Source: Panopea generosa
Lineage: Eukaryota > Mollusca > Bivalvia > Adapedonta > Hiatellidae
Direction of reading: 5' to 3'
DNA length: 64,000 nt
Assembly: GCA_029582155.1 (NCBI GenBank)
Contig: CM055897.1
Location: 12,080,482 to 12,144,481, forward strand
The notes under the pieces are model-generated. The model did no database searches, was not told the origin of the DNA, and saw only the letters and a program-made list of their open reading frames with translations. Within the stretch, counting starts at the first letter, position 1; each line of letters starts with the position of its first letter. Positions 12,510-23,279 of this stretch are shown in pieces. Position numbers and translations under genes: made by a program.

Positions 12510-14010
12510 ATTGAGGTATCACTGCACTGTTTTGTTTGCGATATCACTGCGCTGTTTTGTTTGAGGTATCACTGCGCTGTTTTGTATAAGGTATCACTGC
12601 ACTGTTTTGTTTGAGGTATCACTATACTGTTTTGTTTGTGGTATCACTATACTGTTTTGTTTGCGATATCACTGCGCTGTTTTGAATAAGGTATCACTGC
12701 ACTGTTTTGTTTGCGGTATCACTGCGCTGTTTTGTTTGAGGTATCACTGCGCTGTTTTGTTTGAGATATTACTGCACTGTTTTGTTTGCGGTATCACTGC
12801 GCTGTTTTGTTTGATATATCACTGTTTTGTTTGAAATATTACTGTGCTGTTTTGTTTGAGGTATCACTGCACTGTTTTGTTTGAGATATTACTGCGCTGT
12901 TTTGTTTGAGGTATCACTGCACTGTTTTGTTTGAGATATTACTGCGCTGTTTTGTTTGAGGTATCACTGCGCTGTTTTGTTTGAGATATTACTGCACTGT
13001 TTTGTTTGCGGTATCACTGCGCTGTTTTGTTTGAGGTATAACTGCGCTGTTTTGTTTGAGGTATCACTGCACTGTTTTGTTTGATATATCACTGTTTTGT
13101 TTGAAATATTACTGTGCTGTTTTGTTTGAGGTATCACTGCACTGTTTTGTTTGAGATATTACTGCGCTGTTTTGTTTGAGGTATCACTGCACTGTTTTGT
13201 TTGAGATATTACTGCGCTGTTTTGTTTGAGGTATCACTTCACTGTTTTGTTTGAGATATTACTGCGCTGTTTTGTTTGAGCTATCACTTCACTGTTTTGT
13301 TTGAGATATTACTGCACTGTTTTGTTTGCGGTATCATTGCACTGTTTTGTTTGAGGTATCACTGCACTGTTTTGTTTGAGTGCGCTGTTTTGTTTGAGTT
13401 ATCATTGCACTGCACAGTTTTGTTTGAAGTATCACTGCGCTGTTTTGTTTGAGATATCACTGGGCTGTTTTGTTTGAGGTATCACTGCGCTGTTTTGTTT
13501 GAGATATCACTGCGCTGTTTTGTTTGAGATATAACTGCACTGTTTTGTTTGTGGTATCACTGCGCTGTTTTGTTTGAGATATAACTGTACTGTTTTGTTT
13601 GATATATCACTGTTTTGTTTGAGATATTACTGTGCTGTTTTGTTTGAGGTATCACTGCACTGTTTTGTTTGCGATATTACTGCGCTGTTTTGTTTGAGGT
13701 ATCAATTTACTGTTTTGTTTGAGATATTATTGCGCTTTTTTGTTTGCGCTATCACTTCACTGTTTTGTTTGAGATATTACTGCACTGTTTTGTTTGCGGT
13801 ATCATTGCACTGTTTTGTTTGAGGTATCACTGCACTGTTTTGTTTGAGTGCGCTGTTTTGTTTGAGTTATCATTGCACTGCACTGTTTTGTTTGAGGTAT
13901 CACTGCGCTGTTTTGTTTGAGATATCACTGGGCTGTTTTTATGAGGTATCACTGAGCTGTTTTGTTTGAGATATTACTGCGCTGTTTTGTTTGAGATATC
14001 ACTGGGCTGT
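12510..14010. repeat. 25-bp minisatellite with higher-order structure
   Basis: About 60 copies of a 25-bp unit, consensus GAGGTATCACTGC(A/G)CTG plus TTTTGTTT, with GAGATATTAC variants. Distinctive variant runs recur: GATATATCACTGTTTTGTTT at about 12810, 13081 and 13600, and GAGTGCGCTGTTTTGTTTGAG near 13378 and 13847. Blocks of many units were therefore duplicated together. Not coding. Confidence 0.95.
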
Positions 14011-14019
14011 TTTGTGTTG

Positions 14020-14990
14020 TCGTTGTTTTAAACTGGTAAACAAAACAGTCATTATGCTTTTTCATGATATGATCTAATCCTTCTATAAAACACCCTTTAA
14101 AAGCGTGTCTATCTGGAAAACATTAAAGTGGAAGAGCCAGGGCTTATTTTATAAAGAGCAGAAATTAACTGTGAAGTGATACCTGAATTAAAGAGAGGAG
14201 CTGACAAATAAATGTGTAAATTATATCATATTTATTTGTTAAATGATAAAATTCTTTCACATGCACTCAATTTTATCCAATTTATCAAACTTGTTAACAA
14301 AAAAACACGATATAATGTTCGGCAGAGCATCCTGTAATAAACCCAATAATATATAAGCACGCGTGTGATATAATTTATGTACTATTACTAGTAGTAAGTC
14401 GGTGTGTACGATTAGGTTGTCCTGTCCGTTCTCGTATGCCAAGGTGCATTGCTTTTTATTCGTTGGACAAAGAAATAGGATTAAATGCCAGCATTGTCAA
14501 TTTAAAAACAAAAACAAAACAGCTGCACAAAAAAAAACAGCAACAGCAGTTGCTAATCTACCATACAAAGCATGCAAGGTATCAATAATAATAATGCATT
14601 GTCTAGAGGTAAGCGAGAACAACATTGTTTCCATGTTTTAAAATCGAGATGTTGATGAAATGCCAAATGTATACCAGTATTTCAACATGACCGTGAGATT
14701 TGAGGAAATGCCAAAGAGAGCAAGTTACAAACATTAAAAACATGTCAATATTGATAAATAAAAACAAGTCAGACAAGTTTCGCCATGTGCATATAGTCAG
14801 TACAGTATACTATGATAGGTCGTCCAGAAAAAAAAACTGAACGCTAACATGTCAAAGTGATTAAAAAACATAAGTAGGGACAGCGTCGAATTGTTTACCA
14901 CGTTGCGGTTGCCATGTAATATATATTCAAGGAAGCTTTTGATGAGTCGATACAGTTATAACCTGGTAGGATTATTAATGTTTAGCATGA
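14020..14990. other. No gene seen
   Basis: Unique-looking AT-rich sequence between two arrays. Short open frames (60 to 80 codons) have no recognisable content. Confidence 0.45.
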
Positions 14991-14999
14991 GACGATAGT

Positions 15000-15565
15000 T
15001 GAGCATTTAATTGATAGCACGGACGTGATAAAAGTTTATCCTGAGTCGCTAGTTAAGCATTTAATTGATAGCACGCTAGTTAAGCATTTAATTGATAGCA
15101 CGAACATGATAAAAGTTTATCCTGAGTCGCTAGTTAAACATTTAATTGATAGCACGAACGTGATAAAAGTTTATCAGAAGTCGCTAGTTAAGCATTAAAT
15201 TGATAGCACGAATGGGAACAAAAAGTTTAGCATGAACGATGATTTAGCATTTAATTGATAGCACGAACGTGATAAAAGTTTATCCTGAGTCGCTAGTTAA
15301 GCATTTAATTGATAGCACGCTAGTTAAGCATTTAATTCATAGCGCGAACGTGATAATAGTTAATCATGAGTCGCTAGTTAAGCATTTAATTGATAGCACG
15401 AATGGGAAAAAAAGTTTAGCATGAACGATGATTTAGCATTTAATTGATAGCACGAACGTGACAAAAGTGTAACTTGAGTCGATAGTTCTAACATTTAATT
15501 GAAAGCATGAACGTGTTAAAGTTTAACATGAGATAATAGTTTAGCATTTAACTGATAGCACGAAC
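15000..15565. repeat. 54-bp minisatellite
   Basis: About 10 copies of a roughly 54-bp unit containing TAAGCATTTAATTGATAGC, ACGAACGTGATAAAAG and GAGTCGCTAG. Some copies are truncated (the GCTAGTTAAGCATTTAATTG piece is doubled near 15050-15095 and 15295-15345). Confidence 0.9.
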
Positions 15566-15569
15566 GCGT

Positions 15570-16850
15570 TAAAAAGAATCTTTATATGGAATCAATTAAC
15601 GGTGTAAATAACGTATTAATTTTAGACGTAAATCTTGTTTTATTAAACATGTTTGCGTTTAATGTGGAAGTTAAGCTTATTTTTTACCGTGACATGAACT
15701 GGCCTTTCATAGTGTACAGATATATTTTAAACTGTATGGTGGCCGACTTTTGTGTACATAGCGTTGCCATGGTATCTATATAAACATTCTCAATAAACGG
15801 GCAGAAAACTTTAAATGCTTTAAAATATAAATGGAACATCAATTACATTGCAGTGACCTGCAGTTGTTTATATGAACTGAAAAGATACCCGTCTTGCCAA
15901 CATTACCTTACTTAGGTCAACTTGTATTGTTGTTACTTGGTGTATTATGGAATTAAATGGAACGCATTAAAATCTACGTTAGCCCTTATGGATTACGATT
16001 ATCACTTTGTATAGTCAAGGTTATGAGGGGATAAAACGTACACTCCTGTTATGCTTGCATAAATCTCAAAGCATGAATGAAGTAATTGACCTTCGCAAAC
16101 GGATGTCGGGTGATACCTATTTTGACAACGTTATCTGTACAGGATATATATAGAGCAACAAGAATGTTTGCATAAAATAAAAAAAATGCCCATATATACC
16201 CAAGTATTACAGAAAACACAGGTCTCTTATAGTATAAGAAAAACTGCATTTAAATGTGCTAAAACACAAATACATATAGAACTCCACCACATGATACTTG
16301 ATATATTCAATGGATAATATATACTAAGCTTTTTGAGTGTTTAAGCACATTCGATGCTTGGTTTGACTATTTATGGTTCGATCCCCGGCCGGTTCATACC
16401 AAAGACTAGTAAAATGGTACTAGAAGTTTCCTCGCTTGGCGCTTAGCGTTTATAGAATAGTTCTAAGTTTGATTGGCCCAGTGTCAGTATAATGTGACTG
16501 GGTGGGGTATCATGTCATGTGTCTGTGGCATGATACTCCAGTGTGGCAGCGTTCAGAATAGTGTCTCAAATAAACACCATATAATTGAACAATTGTTGAA
16601 AGCGATGCTAAACACTATACAATACTAGTAGTTGGATATGATATCAGACTTACTTACGACTTGTATATTCACTACTGTTTAACAGGCGAATATATCAGGA
16701 GGTTTTTCAATTAATTTCATACTTATGCACTTACACTTCCTGTCAAGCACTTTCCAGTTTAATACCGTCCGGAATATGTATAAATATCATTAAGTATCAT
16801 AAATTAACATGGAAACAACTTGCACGCATTGACTACACTTTAGGGTAAAT
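15570..16850. other. No gene seen
   Basis: AT-rich sequence. A tRNA-like B-box string (GGTTCGATCC at about 16376) may be a SINE remnant. This stretch lies downstream of the - strand ORF ending at 16854. Confidence 0.45.
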
Positions 16851-16853
16851 ATT

Positions 16854-17684
16854 TTATTTCATTCTAGCTTGAGAATTGTGTCTTGGTGTCAAGCGAAGCA
16901 GTCCGCGGAGAAAGTTAAATATCGGTACCTTTTTCCGTCTCTTTGGTTTCTTTTCTTTTGACACGTGGTTAACATCTTTATTGCTATGAAATACTTGACT
17001 GTCAATGTCAGGTCTACCATCACACTCGTCTGCTGTTTTGTCCACATGTATAACATTGTCATTTTCATCATCACCGTTGCTATCAAGCTTACTGTATTGT
17101 CTTTGGGAATAACTGTTTATTCTTCTATGGACCTTCTTCATGGCAGACGACGCGGCACCCTGTATAGCGCCATTGCCCTGTGGTGTTGCTGTTGTCGTCG
17201 TCTTCACAATCTGTTTCTTGTCGTCATGGAAATGTTCATCATCCGTATCACACGTGTGTTCATCTCCACTAACAGCGTTCTGTTCGTCTTCACTTACAGC
17301 GTCCACATGACTAGTTAAAACGTTTTCTATTTTATTATTCGAAGCTATAAGTTCTTCTGTGCTAGATAGTTCTCCCGAAGAGCCGCTCTGTTCTACAGTT
17401 TTGTCATTTTTACTAATGGTGTCGTTACTATTATGTGTAAGTACTACTGCATCTGTAGTGTCAGGGACCGTATACTGGCCAACTTCTACAGTTCTCGTTA
17501 ATATGGGTTCATCGTTTATATCAGGTTCGTCGACTAGATCTTCATTAGCATCTATAAATATCTCTTCTTCGTCATTGCCTATATTGTTGTAGTTTTTAGA
17601 TTTTGAACCGAAAACGTTAGAGATAAATTGAAAACTTAATCCTGCCTTAACCTGAGCACCCCAGCGTCCTATTGCTTTAAACAT
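16854..17684 (-). CDS. Hypothetical acidic protein, 276 aa, uninterrupted ORF
   Basis: An 831-bp open frame (ATG at 17684, stop ending at 16854) in sequence otherwise dense with stops. I do not recognise the family. The N-terminus (about residues 1-30, starting MFKAIGRWGAQVKAG) could be amphipathic. Residues 36-110 are Asp/Glu/Asn-rich. A region near 125-155 is acidic and His-rich (SEDEQ, SGDEH, DTDDEH). The C-terminal 35 residues are strongly basic and then hydrophobic (KEKKPKRRKKVPIFNFLRG). No signal peptide or clear membrane segment is visible. An AATAAA overlaps the stop region on the same strand. Composition is varied and non-repetitive, unlike the array-derived open frames, which favours a real gene or a large single exon. 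It could also be one exon of a longer gene. Confidence 0.5.
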   Translation of the reverse strand: MFKAIGRWGAQVKAGLSFQFISNVFGSKSKNYNNIGNDEEEIFIDANEDLVDEPDINDEPILTRTVEVGQYTVPDTTDAVVLTHNSNDTISKNDKTVEQSGSSGELSSTEELIASNNKIENVLTSHVDAVSEDEQNAVSGDEHTCDTDDEHFHDDKKQIVKTTTTATPQGNGAIQGAASSAMKKVHRRINSYSQRQYSKLDSNGDDENDNVIHVDKTADECDGRPDIDSQVFHSNKDVNHVSKEKKPKRRKKVPIFNFLRGLLRLTPRHNSQARMK

Positions 17685-17699
17685 GATTATCCAATGCTT

Positions 17700-19430
17700 G
17701 TTTTTACCTAATTAGGCAATTCCTATAACTGGCAGTTTTTTTTCTGCGTTTATTATTAAAATCCAAGTTTTGATATTCCGTTTAAGTTGTTAACTCCATA
17801 CCAAATTTTGGCACTCTGTTTACACAAACTTTTTTATTCAATTCTGACAGAAATGTCCTATATACTCGTACAGAAATAAGAGTCGCACTATATAAGGTGT
17901 CCACAGTGTGTAGCGAGTTCAAGCATTTTGAAATCGATATCACTTCTAAATTTTGAACCTCGTGTGTATGTAATTCAGTGTGTAGTAGAAGGTCCACATA
18001 CCGTATCACTGTCGAGTATACCTATCTGTCAAAACAAACGCTTTTATTTACTATACGCCATTATTCAGGTCATGGAGATAAGCTTCACTTCAATGATTTC
18101 GCATACATAACATACACGTGACATCAAACTATAAATACAATTCATTTAATGACTGTTGGCGTGTTAATAGACCAGATATATATATATCCGTTTGATAATG
18201 TTTGATAATAAATTCAATAATTTGATTTTTATACTTCACACAAATTTTGCCGTTTTTATGTTTAACTGACGTGTCTAACTAAGGAACTATATATATATAC
18301 ATATTATGTCCTTGATCTAACTTGCATATTTTATAATAATTGTTCTCCAAATTTTTAATGCGAGGGACCAGTACTTTAACGTGACACGATTCAAAATGTA
18401 TTTATACCTGGGGTGTGGGCTATTTGTAAAGGTGAAAACTTGGTTATAACAGAGAAGCGATAATTTCTCAAACCGTGTGGCAATCGTGCTAGCACCAAGG
18501 TGGTTATATAACAACAGCAGGAACAATTCGGATTGTGTTTTTGAGAAAAGTTGTCGAATCGATTTTTACACGTATGTTAGGTTAAAGCTGCACAACCAAT
18601 ATTTTCTACTCTTTTCATTTGATATTAAACTTGTATAATTGTAAAAGTTAGCATGCATCATGGCTATCTGGATTAAAGTCGGTGCAATGTAAAAAATGTA
18701 TTTAAACTCGATATTATAGCTGATATTTGAATAAGATTTAGTATATAAAATCCGAATTATGACCGTAAACATTAGGAAGTCCTCGTCAATCATAGATTAA
18801 AATCACGAGTAAGCGACTAAATTATACGGCCGCTCTTGTGCTATTCTTACATGGATCAGTGGCCAGAAGCTCATATCGATCTACGGGCGATTCGAGTTCG
18901 AATCCCGTGACTATATCATTTTGGTAAATTTTCCGAGCAACACTATTTGTTTCCTACATTGCTCCATAAACTGCTTCTCATATCCAAAAAAAATATGTTC
19001 CAACAAAATGGAACAAAAAATTGTCCACATATCTGCATTTACGTCTTTGCATACATCTAACGACCGTTCTGATACTGAACGATGACGGAATTGGTCGAGT
19101 ATGTACGATTTAAAACACAATTTATTCACGTTTAAAAATGTATCTGTGATTATAAATGCATCGAAGGCAATAATAATTCACGAAAGTGTTTGTCATAAAT
19201 AAAGTTGTTTCTTTCTTGAGATACTGGTTATGCCGCTTTAAATAGCATCGACCCTGATCGTAAACGTTTTTACGTGTATTTTTCTTAACACGTCTTTTTT
19301 AACTCGTGCAAGTATGCCGGCTAATGATAACAATGCATTCCAAGTTGGGTTTTTTTCTCCGTGAAACGTTTTGAGTGACAGTGTGGCAACTATCAATACA
19401 TATTGAAAATGAAACAAAGTACTGTTTAAC
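17700..19430. other. No gene seen
   Basis: AT-rich, with short open frames only. A tRNA-like segment with a B box (GAGTTCGAATCCCG near 18893) is probably an old SINE or tRNA-derived remnant. Confidence 0.45.
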
Positions 19431-19440
19431 ATGATTAATT

Positions 19441-19516
19441 TATTATCATACATATACCAACAATTACAATTTACATTAAGATGTAAATTGTAATTGTTGG
19501 TATATGTATGATAATA
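19441..19516. repeat. Perfect 36-bp inverted repeat, 4-base loop
   Basis: The left arm 19441-19476 is the exact complement of 19481-19516; the loop is TAAG. The arms begin TATTATCATACATATACC. No mismatch was found. It could be a small foldback element, a structured transcript or a sequencing fold-back artefact. Confidence 0.9.
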
Positions 19517-19789
19517 TTTTTTTTTACTTGCTGCTGTAGACACGGACTTTTAAAATTGACTAAAACATATTTTGCCAATATAAACTCACTAACCCCGTAT
19601 TGCCAAAAGGATATCTATTGAAACATGAAAAGTGATTTTTTCTAACTTGAGTTATAATCCCTTTAAAAATAGACAGCACTTAAATTATTTCTAACGGCCT
19701 TCACATCACCATTCGGATTCTTTCTAAGATGAAACAAGTTTTACAACTGTATAGCGGATCATATTGTAATCAAAATATCTTACATCTCT

Positions 19790-20310
19790 TTAGACTGTAC
19801 ATTCTTGCAAGATATTGCAATGTGTCCGTTTAAATTGTGCAATCTTCCAGGACATTGCCGTGTGATTGTTTAAACTGTATACCCGTCCAAGACACCGTCC
19901 CTTTAAAATGACCACGCTTGCGGTACATTGTCGTAAGACCCTTTAAACAGTACACCCGTCCCTTTAAACTGTACACTATTACAGGACATTGTTGTGTATA
20001 CCTTTAAACCGTACATTCTTCCAGAACATTGGCTTGTGTCTCTTTAAATTGTACACTCTTCCGAGATATTGTAGTGCGTCCCTTTAAAATATACAATATT
20101 CCATGACATTGTCGCATGTTCGTTTAAAATACACAGTATTCCATAACATTGCCATTCCTCTCTTTAAAATGCAAACTCGTTCAGGACATGACCGTGTGCC
20201 CCTTTAAAATGTACACTTTTCCAGGACATTGTCTTGTGTATCTTTAAAATAGTAACTATTTTCAGGACATTGTCACGCGTCCCTTTAATATACACTCTTC
20301 CAGTGACCAA
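19790..20310. repeat. ~40-bp tandem repeat
   Basis: About 12 to 13 diverged copies of a roughly 40-bp unit with CCAGGACATTGTC, GTGTCCCTTTAAA and TGTACACTCTT segments. Units vary by a few bases in length and no frame stays open through the block. Confidence 0.85.
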
Positions 20311-20319
20311 AATAAACAT

Positions 20320-21098
20320 TTTATATCAAACTCGCTTTGGATGATAACATACAAACAAAAGCAGCACGTATACTTTCCACTACTGCATTTGCATTTTCGT
20401 GTTTGTTCATGTCGTAAACGTATACATTTCGGGTATGCCGTCACGTTTAAAACAACACCGAAAGACTTTAGAAACGCAGCACTCAGATATACAACAATAA
20501 TACAGTTCTTTATCGATTTTTAAAAAGATAAATTATTTTATATTATATAACACCTTTCTACCTTTACTGGAAAGTGAGGGGGTCCGATAGAGAGAATTAT
20601 TTATATGGTACTAATGAATAAAATAAAGAACTTTTACTGGAACCAAACTCTGTATTGTACAATGGCAGAGTTATGCCCCATCTTACACACGCCCAAACAC
20701 GAACGTGGATTTTTAATCATAATTATGCAGTATAAGAAATGTACGTCCCGTTAAAGGGACGCAGATTTCCATCCATTGGTATAATGAAGGCGGCTTTATG
20801 CTCAACTTTAAAACAATCCAATGGCAGTATAAAACAAATACAGGTATCACATATATATATATATTTTATATGATCTGCGTTAAACCAGGTGACACATTTT
20901 ATGATAATGCCAAAACGTTAGAGCAATGTCACATATAACACGATCAGTTTATAGAGCGACGTTAACAAGAGAGTAACGACTGCCGATAAGTTTCTATATT
21001 TCAATCTGCTGGTATACGATTTAGAGTGCTTCTGTGTAATTTTTGCGTTACCACTCCTTCTAAACACTCTCCAAATACGCTTAAAAAATCAAACGTAT
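20320..21098. other. No gene seen
   Basis: AT-rich, with an (AT)n tract near 20852-20868. It lies just downstream of the possible terminal exon at 21130-21258. Confidence 0.4.
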
Positions 21099-21104
21099 TT
21101 TATT
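21099..21104 (-). terminator. Candidate polyadenylation signal AATAAA
   Basis: AATAAA on the - strand, 26 bases past the stop codon of the exon at 21130-21258. It supports that segment as a terminal exon. Confidence 0.4.
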
Positions 21105-21129
21105 TGTAATCCATCTTAGAACTGTATAT

Positions 21130-21258
21130 TTATTCCTTCTCCTTTGCTGTTTTCTGCTTTCCTCTCCTTACCAGTGCATAGCCAATTCCAAACACAATCA
21201 GGGGAATTATTATTGCTAAACCTTGTAAGTTTACTCCAGCGGAAGCTCGCTTGTTGAC
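21130..21258 (-). CDS. Possible alternative last exon, single-pass membrane segment (42 aa)
   Basis: A TTATTTTCAG acceptor precedes an open segment of 42 codons ending in TAA. It starts VNKRASAGVNLQG, continues with a strongly hydrophobic stretch (LAIIIPLIVFGIGYALV, about residues 14-30) and ends in a Lys-rich tail (RRGKQKTAKEKE). The acceptor is phase 0, matching the phase-0 donor at 33832 of the COX7A-like gene on the same strand. Length, membrane segment plus lysine tail, and phase all parallel that gene's exon at 32357-32488. It may be an alternative last exon of the gene, or the last exon of a separate, unrecognised gene whose upstream exons I could not find. Confidence 0.5.
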   Translation of the reverse strand, partial: VNKRASAGVNLQGLAIIIPLIVFGIGYALVRRGKQKTAKEKE

Positions 21259-21259
21259 C

Positions 21260-23270
21260 TGAAAATAACAATAACAAATCATTGTATAACACGCGATGTG
21301 GCTGTGTTCAATTCACGTTGATGTGGTGATATAAACAAATATAGATCTACCAATAATTTCATTTCTTCAACGGGTGTCATTGCAGTAATACCCTATGTGG
21401 TTTTTTTTAAAAGGGTCATCAAAAGTTCTAAAAACATCATAATTACAGTAAGATGAAAAAAAACACCTATAATTATGGGTACTACTACTGGTTGCATTTT
21501 CCAGAGTAACAAAGATAAGTTGTGATCTTGCAGATATTGTTTTAAACTTTAAAAATTGTTTTGATATTTAACAATTTTACAAACTCCATCCAATTCGTGT
21601 GTTGCTAGACAGAAGCGTGTATCATTAATAGTTAATGTTAATGAACATCCAGCTAACTTCCTGGTTTAGATTTACCGGTATCTTAGCTGTAGAAATGACA
21701 ATGAATTTCAGATCGGCATGTATTTTCTTTATTTGACTGGATTTAACAATCGAAACTAAATGACAACGTTTCGGAGGAATAGCCGACACAATAAAAGTTT
21801 ACAAAGAGGCGAAAGGACATGGAACTTGGTACGCTTCGTGCGATGCACCACGACTTAATATCATGGAATCAGCTTATGCATGAATGTTCGTCGCAAACAA
21901 CAGTATCGAGCATGTGGCTTCTGCTTAACCCACCTCGTTGTATCGCTGTTTGTCTTCACCACCTTTGTTAACGTGGATTTTGTGATCGTTAGCTGCATTA
22001 CGTGTCGTCATACATCGGAAACTCTGGACTGCCTGCACACGTGTCAACAGATACAGTTCACACCGCACTGCGTACATCTGTGTTGATATGCACCGACCTG
22101 GCTGAAGTAAAGGTGTTCATGGGTTTTACAAAAACGCATAGACATTGTACTTATGAATCAATAGCTTTATTAACAAGTATAATGTACATACCATTAATTA
22201 GTCAGGCACACATGTGCAGCGTTGCAATGGAAATACAATGTATACTGTATCGACTTCTTACATCAGAGGTTGCGGGTTCAATCTCAGACTAAAACTGATG
22301 AGCTCTCATTAAACAACACTCAGTGCTGGTTCTACCAATGACACGGACTCGATATAGATATTAAAATAGGCTTGCACTCACTTCGTGGTCGCGCTTAACA
22401 CTTTACTCCATATGCATTTTAACTGGACTCTTCCAAATTCAAAAACCGCACTTAGTCAATTTCCATGAATAGATACATTTTACATATTTATTCTGATAGA
22501 GCAGAAAAAAGTGCAATACCTGTTCTGATTGCTCGTCATGGGCAATCAGAACTGGTTTTACACTGTTTTCAAAAGTTTTTATTAGAGGTGTTCAAAGGTG
22601 TCCATATGAAGTAAAGGGTTAAATAAATTACTAGACATATAAATGAAATATATGTATAATATCAGAAATTAAATTTCGCAGTTGTTTGGAGATACACCAC
22701 AATGAATTACTCCATGGTCGTACAAAAATGTTTAAAAGTATAAAGTTGTTTATCAAAACATGAATAGTATGTAAGGTTTATGTCCGAATAATAAACGATT
22801 TTCAATTATGTCTGCTGACATTTGCAAGCAATTAACGGTTTAAAATCTCCATTATATTTTTTCTTTATTTATTCATGTACATGTATTTATTTTATACGTA
22901 ACAGGGTGGAATTATGTCCCATTTTTTGGCTTAGATGGGCAAAATATTTTCTTAAAACTACTAATATTTCAAATAAATCACAAGCAATTAATACACATGT
23001 TCAAACAATGTGTAATAATAGACGTTATGGTGAAGCTAATATTTTTTAAGTTCGGTTAAAGTGACATTCAATAGAAATATGAAAAAAAAAATCTTTCCAT
23101 TTAGAGAATCCAGTGGTTTTTTTTGTGCTTTGTGGTTATTGTAATTGATTAATCGAATTATTAGCGGGAAAACGCATCAGTCAGATAGTCGTGATGGCCC
23201 TAAATTACTTATCTGTGACATAGGAGACCGTGCTAAATACGCAAATATTGATACTCGGACCATTATTATT
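21260..23270. other. No gene seen; possible SINE fragment
   Basis: Non-coding. A segment near 22265-22350 (GGTTGCGGGTTCAATCTC, then CTCAGTGCTGGTTCTACCA) resembles the B-box and body region of the SINEs described elsewhere in the window. Confidence 0.4.
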
Positions 23271-23279
23271 AATACCTAT

